Shown piece after piece: positions 1 through 7,880 of a DNA stretch of 64,000 nt (position 1 is the first letter of the stretch; the number at the start of each line of letters is the position of its first letter). The DNA comes from Alkalihalobacillus deserti. Its GTDB lineage: Bacteria; Bacillota; Bacilli; Bacillales; Bacillaceae_D. A program made the translations under genes and the position numbers. Location: positions 34,837 to 98,836 of the forward strand of contig NZ_JAJAFR010000014.1 of NCBI RefSeq assembly GCF_020734105.1, written 5' to 3'. A model generated the notes under the pieces. The model was not told where the DNA came from and made no database searches. It saw nothing but the letters and a program-made list of their open reading frames with translations.

Positions 1-1101
1 ATCAGCTACTTTTGCTGGAACATTTTGTTCAAACATTACATATTCTAGGTCGTATTCATTAGCAAATCCGATAAGATCTTGTAGTTGACGTTGAGATGGT
101 TCATTGGTTGGTGAAATACCTGCAATTCCAATTTGCTTCACACCATATCGTGCTTCCCAATAACCATAGCCAGCGTGAGAAACAAGGAACGTATCTTTTC
201 CTGCCGCATCTACCATTGCCTGAAATTCTCTGTCAATCGCTTCTAACTCTGCTTTGACTTCTTCAAAGTTGAAAGTGAAATACTCTTCTTGTTCTGGAAG
301 TAGCTCAATCAATGTATTTTTGATATTTTCGGCAAGTGTAATAGATCGGATTGGATCTAACCACACGTGCGGATCTTTATCATGATCATGGGCTTGCTCA
401 TCGTGACCGTGATCTTCTTCCTCTTGCGCATGGGCTTCTTCAGCATGATCATGATCCTCTTCCTCTTGCGCATCGGCTTCTTCAGCATGACCATGATCTT
501 CTTCCTCTTGCGCATGGGCTTCTTCAGCATGATCATGATCCTCTTCCTCTTGCGCATCGGCTTCTTCAGCATGACCATGATCCTCTTCCTCTTGCGCATC
601 GGCTTCTTCAGCATGATCATGGCTCTCTTCTTCATGCTCATTTTCACCGTGTGCTTGATCGTGTTCCTCTTCATGCTCATCGTCCGTATGATTTTGCTCT
701 GCATCAAAATCAATGAGTTCCATACCTTCTGAAGCCTTTACGATCTGAACTTCTTCACCTTCAATGGTATCAATAAGGGCATCAACAAAGCCCTCAAGGC
801 CAGCACCGTTGTAAATGAATGCATCGCCTTCTGCCACACTTATCATTTCTCTTGCAGTTGGTTCAAATGAATGTGCATCCGCTCCAACTGGAACGAGATT
901 GGTTACATTCACGTAATCACCACCAATTTTTCGTGCAAAATCTTCTAAAGGAAAAATAGTCGTATATAATTCCAATTGTTGAACATTCTCTTCACTAGGT
1001 TGTTCTGTTGCCGGTTGTTGTTCCGTCTCTTGATTGCTACATGCAGCTAGAAATATAGAAAGGATAAGAACAGAAACAAACAAACTAAATAGCTTTTTCA
1101 T
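1..1101 (-). CDS. znuA: zinc ABC transporter substrate-binding lipoprotein (ZnuA/AdcA type), 3' end outside window
   Basis: Extracellular metal-binding lipoprotein that would hand Zn(II) to an ABC permease. The 367 visible codons run off the left edge. Residues 1-21 form a lipoprotein signal ending in a LAAC-type lipobox with the acylated Cys at 21. Cluster A-1 hallmarks follow: a TTIFPLEDFA start to the fold, a GADAHSFEP metal ligand, then DPHVWLDP and VSHAGYGYW. Between the first two His ligands lies a long acidic, His-rich loop made of 14-residue repeats of the form EEA(D/H)AQEEEDH(D/G)HA, typical in position for a zinc-sensing or zinc-capturing loop but unusually repetitive. Two Zur-like boxes precede the gene, which supports zinc over manganese as substrate. 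No permease or ATPase gene is visible; they may lie left of the window. The family call is firm, the metal is inferred. Confidence 0.9.
   Translation of the reverse strand, partial: MKKLFSLFVSVLILSIFLAACSNQETEQQPATEQPSEENVQQLELYTTIFPLEDFARKIGGDYVNVTNLVPVGADAHSFEPTAREMISVAEGDAFIYNGAGLEGFVDALIDTIEGEEVQIVKASEGMELIDFDAEQNHTDDEHEEEHDQAHGENEHEEESHDHAEEADAQEEEDHGHAEEADAQEEEDHDHAEEAHAQEEEDHGHAEEADAQEEEDHDHAEEAHAQEEEDHGHDEQAHDHDKDPHVWLDPIRSITLAENIKNTLIELLPEQEEYFTFNFEEVKAELEAIDREFQAMVDAAGKDTFLVSHAGYGYWEARYGVKQIGIAGISPTNEPSQRQLQDLIGFANEYDLEYVMFEQNVPAKVAD
411..620. repeat. five tandem 42-bp repeats inside znuA
   Basis: Five in-frame 42-bp units start at 411, 453, 495, 537 and 579. They differ by a few substitutions and encode the His/Glu/Asp-rich loop of the zinc-binding protein. 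Units 2 and 4 match each other closely, as do units 1 and 3, which suggests duplication of an 84-bp pair. The number of units is likely to vary between strains, by replication slippage. Confidence 0.95.
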
Positions 1102-1114
1102 AAATAAACCCCTT

Positions 1115-1166
1115 TCGTAACGATTACGTTTTATCACATCTATGAATTATATCGTAATCCTTACGA
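1115..1166 (-). promoter_or_regulatory. two Zur-box-like operators upstream of znuA
   Basis: Two near-palindromes fit the Bacillus Zur box TCGTAATNATTACGA: TCGTAACGATTACGT at 1115-1129, 14 bp before the start codon, and TCGTAATCCTTACGA at 1152-1166. Each has the expected 7-1-7 arrangement. They point to zinc-responsive repression of the lipoprotein gene. PerR and Fur boxes share the 7-1-7 layout, but the TCGTAAT half-site is the Zur type. Confidence 0.85.
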
Positions 1167-1182
1167 TGTGTAAACTGTAAAT

Positions 1183-1214
1183 AAAAAATCTGCCTTCAAA
1201 ATAGTGAAGACAGA
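1183..1214 (-). terminator. rho-independent terminator after the 1223-1699 gene
   Basis: The stem TCTGCCTTC/GAAGACAGA (1189-1197 with 1206-1214, one G-T wobble) is followed on the minus strand by a run of T from the A tract at 1183-1188. Confidence 0.7.
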
Positions 1215-1222
1215 CTGTAATT

Positions 1223-1699
1223 TTACGATAACTTATTTAGATTTAAACGCTGTTTAAACAAGGAATTTAATTCAGCATATTGATCAAACATTTGAGGTAA
1301 AATTGTTTTCAACTGCTCATCGTCACGTTTTTCAATTGCATTATTAAATGCCTTTTGCAGTTCGGCATGTTTATCTAACCAACTCTTGTCAACAGCTTGG
1401 CCATTTTCAAGTTCACCTCTTTGTTTGGCTTCTTTCAATTTCTTCTGCAATAAATCACGTTCAACTCTTATTTCTTTCCATTGCTCTATTTCGTTAGGGG
1501 CATATTTTTCTGCGAGCAATTCGTAATAAAAATCAAGATGGACTTTAAGTTTCTTACTAATTCCTTGCTCATGCTCCCAACAAGTTTCTTCCTTTTTATC
1601 TTCCGACACTTCCGCTTGTACAGGTGCCAACGATGTAACCACAATCGAAGCAATTAACATGAGTTGAGCAAAAAGAAACAACTGGTGAAAACGTTTCAT
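1223..1699 (-). CDS. small secreted helical protein of unknown function
   Basis: I do not recognise this 158-residue protein. Residues 1-29 look like a Sec signal peptide: MKRF, a hydrophobic core, then an APVQAE cleavage region. The mature part is charged and helical, rich in Lys/Glu, with coiled-coil-like stretches such as LQKKLKEAKQRGELE, and it has a single Cys near residue 40. It stands alone, with its own terminator, between the zinc lipoprotein gene and bkdB. An extracytoplasmic location is likely; the function is unknown. Confidence 0.75.
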   Translation of the reverse strand: MKRFHQLFLFAQLMLIASIVVTSLAPVQAEVSEDKKEETCWEHEQGISKKLKVHLDFYYELLAEKYAPNEIEQWKEIRVERDLLQKKLKEAKQRGELENGQAVDKSWLDKHAELQKAFNNAIEKRDDEQLKTILPQMFDQYAELNSLFKQRLNLNKLS

Positions 1700-1767
1700 G
1701 TATTGGTCACCCTTTCCTTTAATTACTTATAGAGTAACCAGCTCAAAATCAGTTTATGTAAGAGACC

Positions 1768-1799
1768 AAAAAAAAGCTGAGATCTCTTCTCAGCTTTTT
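1768..1799 (-). terminator. terminator of the bkd operon
   Basis: A perfect 12-bp stem, AAAAAGCTGAGA/TCTCAGCTTTTT (1771-1782 with 1788-1799), is followed on the minus strand by a T run. It lies 8 bp past the bkdB stop and closes the operon. Confidence 0.9.
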
Positions 1800-1806
1800 A
1801 CTATCA

Positions 1807-3096
1807 TTAGTAAATCGACGTTGTTTCTGCTGTCATCGTTTCTAGAGTTTCTTTTACTCTTGCTAAAAAGCGACCACAAACGAGACCATCTAACACTCTG
1901 TGATCGAGCGAGAGACATAGATTAACCATACTTCTGATAGCAATCATATCTCCTGACGCGCTTTCGATGACAACAGGTCGCTTCACAATCGATTCAATTG
2001 ATAAAATTGCCGCTTGTGGATGATTGATAATTGGCGTTGACAGCACAGACCCAAATGACCCTGTATTGTTCACTGTAAACGTGCCACCTTGCATGTCTTG
2101 ACCGCTTAACTTACCTGAACGAACTTTTGAAGCTAAATTTTGAACTTCACGCCCGATTCCTTTAATCGATTTTTCATCAGCATTTGGTATAACCGGCACA
2201 TATAATGCATCCTCTTTTGCGACAGCTATAGAAATATTGATATCTTTTTTCTGAATGATCTTATCCTCTGCCCACATGGAATTCAACTGTGGAAACTCCT
2301 TTAATGCTTCAACGGTTGCTTTAATAAAGAATGGGAGGAACGTTAAATTAAAACCTTCTTTTGCTTTAAAGTCTTGTTTAATCTGATTACGGAAATGAAC
2401 AAGATTGGTTACATCAACTTCTACCATCATCCATGCATGTGGTGCTTCATGTTTGCTTTTGACCATATTGGCTGCAATCGTTTTTCTAATTCCATTAACA
2501 GGAATTTCAATGTCACCTCTATGCGCTACAGGTACATCTTCCATTTTCGATGGTATTTGTTTCTGGACGACTGGTTGTGCATCTGTAGTAGGAGTCGGCT
2601 CTGCTATATTAGCTGCAACCGGCGCAGCAGGAGGTTTTTCTCCACTATCTATTAAGCGCTGAAGATCTTTACGCGTAATTCTTCCACCTTTTCCTGATCC
2701 AGACACTTGCTCAAGGTCAATACCGGACTCTTGTGACATGCGTAGAACGGCAGGTGAGTAACGACGCTTTTGCGATTGATCTTTTGCTCGTTCTGATAAG
2801 GTCGATTCAACAGCTTTAGGTTCAGGGGCACGCTCTGGCTTTTCTACATTGGCCGCTTCTTCTACATCAATCGTACAGATGATAACACCAACTTCAACGG
2901 TCTCATCCTCCTGAACGAGAAGGTCTTTTATCGTCCCAGAGTAGGATGACGGAACTTCAGCATTTACTTTATCCGTCATAACTTCTGCAATTGGATCATA
3001 CTTGTTCACATATTGACCTGGTTCAACAAGCCATTTACTAATCGTGCCTTCTGTTACACTTTCCCCAAGTTGGGGCATCTTCATTTCTGTCGTCAT
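1807..3096 (-). CDS. bkdB: branched-chain alpha-keto acid dehydrogenase E2 (lipoamide acyltransferase)
   Basis: Core acyltransferase of the BKD complex; it moves the branched acyl group from lipoamide to CoA. The 429 residues show the standard domain order: a lipoyl domain at about 3-77 with the lipoylated Lys in EVMTDKVNAEVPS, a Pro/Ala-rich linker, a peripheral subunit-binding domain at about 112-150 (RRYSPAVLRMSQE, GSGKGGRITRKDL), a second linker, and the catalytic domain from about 195 with SLDHRVLDG carrying the active-site His and Asp near the C-terminus. It is the last gene of the bkd operon, 20 bp after bkdAB. A pyruvate dehydrogenase E2 is conceivable on sequence alone, but the neighbours bcd and bkdR decide for BKD. 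Confidence 0.95.
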   Translation of the reverse strand: MTTEMKMPQLGESVTEGTISKWLVEPGQYVNKYDPIAEVMTDKVNAEVPSSYSGTIKDLLVQEDETVEVGVIICTIDVEEAANVEKPERAPEPKAVESTLSERAKDQSQKRRYSPAVLRMSQESGIDLEQVSGSGKGGRITRKDLQRLIDSGEKPPAAPVAANIAEPTPTTDAQPVVQKQIPSKMEDVPVAHRGDIEIPVNGIRKTIAANMVKSKHEAPHAWMMVEVDVTNLVHFRNQIKQDFKAKEGFNLTFLPFFIKATVEALKEFPQLNSMWAEDKIIQKKDINISIAVAKEDALYVPVIPNADEKSIKGIGREVQNLASKVRSGKLSGQDMQGGTFTVNNTGSFGSVLSTPIINHPQAAILSIESIVKRPVVIESASGDMIAIRSMVNLCLSLDHRVLDGLVCGRFLARVKETLETMTAETTSIY

Positions 3097-3116
3097 TTAT
3101 GATTTCCTCCCTTCAT

Positions 3117-4100
3117 TTAAAATTCTGCTAGCTCGCGCATCGCTTCTTCCACTTTATCTGGGTTAATCATAAAATGCTTTTCCATTGTTGGTGCATAAGG
3201 CATTGCTGGAACATCTGGACCGGCTAATCTTTTAATTGGGGCATCTAAGTCAAATAAACAATGTTCTGCGATGATCGCAGCCACTTCTCCCATGATGCTG
3301 CCTTCTTTATTATCCTCTGTAACAAGAAGAACTTTCCCTGTTTTACTAGCTGCTTCAATAATCGCTTCTTTGTCAAGTGGATAGACCGTACGCAAATCAA
3401 CGATATGCACAGATACTCCATCTTTTTCAAGTCGTTCAGCAGCTTGAAGCGCAAAGTGAACTGATAAGCCGTACGTAATAACGGTAATATCGTCTCCATC
3501 TCGCTTTATATCAGCCTTGCCAATTGGAAGTGTGTAATCATCTTCTGGTACTTCTCCTTTTATTAAACGATAGGCACGCTTATGTTCGAAAAATAGAACG
3601 GGATCATTATCACGTATTGCAGCTTTAAGTAGACCTTTTACGTCATACGGAGTTGAAGGCATCACAATCTTCAAACCTGGAACACTGGCAAAAATGGCTT
3701 CAACAGATTGAGAGTGATAAAGAGCCCCGTGTACTCCCCCACCATAAGGTGCTCGGATCGTAATTGGACAATCCCAGTCATTGTTTGAACGATAGCGGAT
3801 TTTAGCCGCCTCTGAAATAATTTGATTAACAGCTGGAAGGATAAAATCAGCAAATTGCATTTCTGCAACAGGTCTCATCCCATACATTGCTGCACCAATA
3901 GCAACACCAGCTATCGCCGATTCCGCTAAAGGTGTGTCAATGACACGTTGTTCACCAAACTGTTCGTATAAGCCATTAGTAGCACGGAACACACCACCAC
4001 GCGCTCCAACATCTTCGCCAAGTATGAACACTTTTTCATCGCGCTCCATCTCTTCTCGTAAAGCTTGGGTCACCGCTTCAATATAAGAAATTATAGCCAT
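3117..4100 (-). CDS. bkdAB: branched-chain alpha-keto acid dehydrogenase E1 beta subunit
   Basis: Beta half of the thiamine diphosphate-dependent decarboxylase that takes the keto acids of Leu, Ile and Val. The 327 residues have the transketolase pyrimidine-binding domain (FILGEDVGARGG, then TPLAESAIAGVAIGAA) and the C-terminal transketolase domain with VTYGLSVHFALQAAERLE. The length is normal for the family. It lies 15 bp downstream of bkdAA, consistent with translational coupling of the alpha2beta2 partners. Confidence 0.95.
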   Translation of the reverse strand: MAIISYIEAVTQALREEMERDEKVFILGEDVGARGGVFRATNGLYEQFGEQRVIDTPLAESAIAGVAIGAAMYGMRPVAEMQFADFILPAVNQIISEAAKIRYRSNNDWDCPITIRAPYGGGVHGALYHSQSVEAIFASVPGLKIVMPSTPYDVKGLLKAAIRDNDPVLFFEHKRAYRLIKGEVPEDDYTLPIGKADIKRDGDDITVITYGLSVHFALQAAERLEKDGVSVHIVDLRTVYPLDKEAIIEAASKTGKVLLVTEDNKEGSIMGEVAAIIAEHCLFDLDAPIKRLAGPDVPAMPYAPTMEKHFMINPDKVEEAMRELAEF

Positions 4101-4115
4101 TCTTTTTCCCCCTCT

Positions 4116-5111
4116 CTATTCCTCTGCATACACATGCGTCATTAGATCTTCTGGGTCTGCGTAAGGTGCTTGCTCTGCATATTCCGTTGCTTCATCGATT
4201 ATTTGAGTAAACTCTTTTTCGATTTCAGTTTCCAACTCATCTGTTAAGACAGCTGTTTCCCTTAAATAAGAAGCAAAAGTAAAGATCGCATCCAATTTTT
4301 TTGCTTCTTCCACTTCCTCACGAGGGCGATAAGCACGATCATCGTCATCACTTGAATGTGGAGTCAAGCGGTAAGATACCGTTTCGATTAAAGATGGTCC
4401 TTCCCCTCTTCTTGCGCGATCTGCTGCTACTTTTACAGCCTCATATACCGCAAGAGGATCATTTCCATCAACCGTTACTCCAGGCATTCCATATCCGATG
4501 GCACGATCCGATACTTTTTCACAAGCAAGTTGTTTTTCAATCGGAACTGAAATTGCGTATTTGTTATTTTCACACATAAAAATAACAGGAAGTTTATGGA
4601 CACCTGCAAAGTTAGCCCCTTCATGGAAATCTCCTTGATTTGAAGACCCCTCACCAAATGTAGTAAAAGTAACGAAATCTTTCCCTTCCATCTTGCCACC
4701 TAGTGCAATCCCAACAGCATGAGGTACTTGAGTTGTCACCGGTGAAGAACCTGTTACAATCCGATTTTTCTTTTGACCAAAGTGACCAGGCATTTGGCGT
4801 CCCGCTGAATTAGGATCTTCTGCTTTAGCAAAACCTGATAACATCAAATCTTGTGCTGTCATTCCAAACGCTAATACAACACCCATATCGCGATAGTAAG
4901 GAAGGATATAATCCTTTTTACGATCAAGGGCAAAAGCAGCTCCAACTTGTGCCGCTTCCTGACCTTGACATGAAATCACAAATGGAATTTTCCCTGCCCT
5001 ATTTAATAGCCACATACGTTCATCAATTCTTCGTGCAAGGAGCATGGTTTTATACATTTCAAGTATGGTATCGTCTGTTAAACCTAAAGCACGATGTCGA
5101 TTTTCTGTCAT
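4116..5111 (-). CDS. bkdAA: branched-chain alpha-keto acid dehydrogenase E1 alpha subunit
   Basis: Alpha half of the BKD decarboxylase. The 331 residues carry the thiamine diphosphate/Mg motif starting at GEGSSNQGDFHEG and ending at CENNKYA, plus the conserved phosphorylation-loop-like region RLTPHSSDDDDRAYR typical of branched-chain rather than pyruvate E1 alpha subunits. That loop is the best internal evidence for substrate class. It is 27 bp downstream of lpdV and directly followed by bkdAB. Confidence 0.95.
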   Translation of the reverse strand: MTENRHRALGLTDDTILEMYKTMLLARRIDERMWLLNRAGKIPFVISCQGQEAAQVGAAFALDRKKDYILPYYRDMGVVLAFGMTAQDLMLSGFAKAEDPNSAGRQMPGHFGQKKNRIVTGSSPVTTQVPHAVGIALGGKMEGKDFVTFTTFGEGSSNQGDFHEGANFAGVHKLPVIFMCENNKYAISVPIEKQLACEKVSDRAIGYGMPGVTVDGNDPLAVYEAVKVAADRARRGEGPSLIETVSYRLTPHSSDDDDRAYRPREEVEEAKKLDAIFTFASYLRETAVLTDELETEIEKEFTQIIDEATEYAEQAPYADPEDLMTHVYAEE

Positions 5112-5138
5112 CTTCTTTCCTCCTCTTCTATGCCTTTT

Positions 5139-6560
5139 TTATGAATGAATAGCAAGGCCATCCACAGCCAAAGCTGCTTCCCCAATGACTTCAGATAATG
5201 TTGGATGAGGGTGAATCATTTCAGCTACTTCAAAGTGCGCAGCGTCTAACACTTTTGCGAGTGTAGCCTCTGAAATCAGATCGGTAACATGTGGACCAAT
5301 CATGTGTACACCTAGTAAATCATTGTTATCCGCATTAGCAATGACTTTCACAAACCCTTCAGCATCCCCATAAACCAATGCCTTTCCAACTGCTTTAAAT
5401 GGAAATGATCCCACTTTGATCTTAAAGCCTTGTTCCTTCGCTTGTGTCTCCGTTAATCCAACACTTGCCATTTCTGGACTACTATAAATGCACTTTGGAA
5501 TAGTATTATAGTCGATAGGTTCTGGCTTTTTGCGTGCCAAATGGTCAACAGCAATAATTCCTTCATGTGACGCAACATGAGCAAGTTGTAATCCGCCAAT
5601 AACATCACCAATCGCATACATATGAGATTCTTTTGTTTGACCATATTCGTTTACTTTAATGGCGCCGTTCTCTAATTGGATGTCTGTATTTTCTAAACCA
5701 ATATTGTTGATATTTGGACTACGCCCTACCGCCAGCAATAATTTATCTGCTAGAAATGTTTGCTCTGCTCCATTTAGATCTGCACGAATCGTAACTTTTT
5801 GATTTTTTTCTAATGTCTCAGGTAAAACCCTTGCATTCGTAACAATCTTAATTCCTTTTTTCTTTAACAGTTTAGCAGCTTCTTTTGCGATGTCAGCATC
5901 TTCAGTTGGCAGAATTTGTTCAGCAAACTCAATCACTGTCACATCAACGCCAAAATCTGAAAGCATCGATGCCCACTCAATGCCAATCACTCCACCACCC
6001 ACAATAAGAATTGACGATGGGAGTTGTTCAAGTGCGAGTGCATGATCAGAAGTAAGTACATATTGTCCATCTGGATCTAAGCCAGGAAGCGACCTTGGAG
6101 AAGAACCCGTAGCAATTAAAACATATTGAGGAATCAACATCGTATTTTCTAGTCCGTCTGTTCGTTCCACCGAAATCGTCCCTGGTGTAGGCGAAAAAAT
6201 CGAAGGTCCGAGAATTCGACCTATGCCCTCAAATACATCAATTTTCCCTTTTTTCATAAGGTGCTTGACCCCCCGGTGCAATTGATCAACAATCGAGTTC
6301 TTTCTTTCCTGAACCTTTTTAAAGTCTAGATGAACATCGCTTGTCACGACACCGAAATCTTCTGAGCGCTTCGTTGTCGCAAAAACCTCTGCACTTCTTA
6401 ACAATGCTTTACTCGGTATACATCCTTTATGCAAGCAGGTTCCGCCAAGTTTTTCTTTTTCTACAACCGCAACTTTCATGCCATGTTGAGCAGCACGGAT
6501 AGCAGCAACGTAGCCGCCAGTCCCTGCCCCTAAAATGACAAGATCATATTCTTCAGCCAT
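5139..6560 (-). CDS. lpdV: dihydrolipoamide dehydrogenase (E3) of the BKD complex
   Basis: FAD enzyme that reoxidises the dihydrolipoyl group with NAD+. The 473 residues start with the FAD-binding GAGTGGYVAAIRAA motif, followed by the redox disulfide GGTCLHKGCIPSKA. An NAD-binding GGGVIGIEWASMLSDFG lies near 180, a second FAD motif is at MYAIGDVIGG, and the dimer-interface catalytic HPHPTLSE lies near the C-terminus. Its place between bcd and bkdAA marks it as the dedicated E3 (LpdV) and not the pyruvate dehydrogenase copy. Confidence 0.95.
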   Translation of the reverse strand: MAEEYDLVILGAGTGGYVAAIRAAQHGMKVAVVEKEKLGGTCLHKGCIPSKALLRSAEVFATTKRSEDFGVVTSDVHLDFKKVQERKNSIVDQLHRGVKHLMKKGKIDVFEGIGRILGPSIFSPTPGTISVERTDGLENTMLIPQYVLIATGSSPRSLPGLDPDGQYVLTSDHALALEQLPSSILIVGGGVIGIEWASMLSDFGVDVTVIEFAEQILPTEDADIAKEAAKLLKKKGIKIVTNARVLPETLEKNQKVTIRADLNGAEQTFLADKLLLAVGRSPNINNIGLENTDIQLENGAIKVNEYGQTKESHMYAIGDVIGGLQLAHVASHEGIIAVDHLARKKPEPIDYNTIPKCIYSSPEMASVGLTETQAKEQGFKIKVGSFPFKAVGKALVYGDAEGFVKVIANADNNDLLGVHMIGPHVTDLISEATLAKVLDAAHFEVAEMIHPHPTLSEVIGEAALAVDGLAIHS

Positions 6561-6599
6561 CTATGTTCTCCTCCTCGTTCCCTGCTCCAACTAATATTT

Positions 6600-7694
6600 T
6601 TAGCTACGAGATAAAATATGGTGTCCATTTTGTAAAAACTGTCGGCGAGATCTTCTCATTCTTTCAATACGTTCCTCTGCCATCCGATCTGCTGCTTTAA
6701 ATGTAGGAATTTGATCACGCTTTGAGATCGTTAAAACCTTCTCAATGTTTTGGTAAATTCCTTCTACTTTTTTCAGAGCACGTTCACTGTTATAGCCATT
6801 TAACTCATCAGCTACATTAATGACGCCACCTGCATTAATTACGTAATCTGGAGCATAGACAATTCCCATTTCATGAATCAGACTACCATGACGTTCTTCC
6901 TGCAATTGATTATTTGCTGCACCTGCAATGACTTTTGCTTTTAATTGCGGTATCGTTTGATCATTAATGATCGCCCCTAATGCACAAGGAGAAAAAATGT
7001 CACACTCTATTCCGTATATATCATTTACGTCTACTGCTTTTGCGTTAAAATCCGTAACAGCACGTTCAACAGCTTCCTTATGAATATCGGTTACAACCAA
7101 ATTTGCGCCTTCTTCATGAAGATGTTTGCATAGATTGTACGCTACGTTCCCTACTCCTTGCACGGCAATTGTCTTACCAGCCAAGTCATCTGTTCCAAAG
7201 GCTTCTTTTGCTGCTGCTTTCATTCCCACGTAAACACCATAAGCCGTTACCGGCGAAGGATTACCAGATGACCCAAATGCCGGTGAAATTCCAGTTACAA
7301 AGTCTGTCTCTTCGTAGATTATATCCATGTCTTGAACCGTTGTTCCAACATCCTCAGCTGTAATGTAACGCCCATTTAAACCTTGAATATAACGACCGAA
7401 TGCACGGAACATCTCTTCGTTTTTATCCTTACGAGGGTCTCCAATAATAACTGTCTTTCCGCCACCTAAATTCAAACCAGCAGCTGCATTTTTATAGGTC
7501 ATTCCTTTCGCTAAACGCAGCGCATCCTCGAACGCATCAGCTTCTGAGTTATACATCCACATTCTCGTTCCTCCAAGAGCAGGTCCGAGTGTAGTATCAT
7601 GAATGGCAATAATCGCTTTTAATCCTGATAATTTATCTTGACATACGACAACTTGCTCATAGTCATAGTTTTCCATATATGAAAATAATTCCAT
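6600..7694 (-). CDS. bcd: leucine dehydrogenase (branched-chain amino acid dehydrogenase)
   Basis: NAD-dependent oxidative deaminase making keto acids from Leu, Val and Ile, the substrates of the BKD complex encoded downstream. The 364 residues contain the Glu/Leu/Phe/Val dehydrogenase signature with the catalytic Lys region [14 protein letters not shown] and a Rossmann [13 protein letters not shown] near 180. The start at 7694 ([14 protein letters not shown]) is chosen because AAGGAGG lies 8 bases before it; a longer reading to 7718 lacks a good ribosome site. It is the first gene of the sigma-54-driven operon. In B. subtilis ptb precedes bcd and buk follows it; neither is present here. Confidence 0.93.
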   Translation of the reverse strand: MELFSYMENYDYEQVVVCQDKLSGLKAIIAIHDTTLGPALGGTRMWMYNSEADAFEDALRLAKGMTYKNAAAGLNLGGGKTVIIGDPRKDKNEEMFRAFGRYIQGLNGRYITAEDVGTTVQDMDIIYEETDFVTGISPAFGSSGNPSPVTAYGVYVGMKAAAKEAFGTDDLAGKTIAVQGVGNVAYNLCKHLHEEGANLVVTDIHKEAVERAVTDFNAKAVDVNDIYGIECDIFSPCALGAIINDQTIPQLKAKVIAGAANNQLQEERHGSLIHEMGIVYAPDYVINAGGVINVADELNGYNSERALKKVEGIYQNIEKVLTISKRDQIPTFKAADRMAEERIERMRRSRRQFLQNGHHILSRS

Positions 7695-7750
7695 GTTGTA
7701 ACCTCCTTGATAAGTCATCCTGGCATCAAGATGTTGTTACTCTTCTTTTT

Positions 7751-7766
7751 TGCAAGTATCATGCCA
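7751..7766 (-). promoter_or_regulatory. sigma-54 (SigL) promoter of the bcd-bkd operon
   Basis: On the minus strand TGGCATGATACTTGCA fits the sigma-54 consensus TGGCAC-N5-TTGCW, with the invariant GG and GC exactly 10 bases apart. It lies 57 bp before the bcd start and directly downstream of a sigma-54 activator gene, so BkdR plus SigL control is strongly implied. Confidence 0.92.
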
Positions 7767-7850
7767 TATCCGAGTTATAAGCAAGAATCCTTATTAGTCT
7801 TCACAAAACGATCACATCCCATAATAAAGCGTGCAATTCTCTTCACTGTT

Positions 7851-7880
7851 ATGCAAGGTTTTGCATGCACATTTATGCAA
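7851..7880 (-). promoter_or_regulatory. candidate BkdR upstream activating sequence
   Basis: An inverted repeat ATGCAA-GGTT-TTGCAT (7851-7866) and a further ATGCAA half-site (7875-7880) lie 85-115 bp upstream of the -24 element and run into the 3' end of bkdR. Position and dyad form suit an enhancer for a Fis-type HTH activator. The assignment is inferred from position only. Confidence 0.55.

Noticed and set aside
351..732. repeat-rich ORFs on both strands at the znuA minisatellite
   Set aside because: They are frame shadows of the 42-bp repeats; the real gene is the minus-strand lipoprotein open to the window edge.
7719..7872. remnant of ptb between bkdR and bcd
   Set aside because: The interval is only 154 bp beyond the 5' leader and holds the sigma-54 promoter and activator site; no Ptb-like peptide in any frame.
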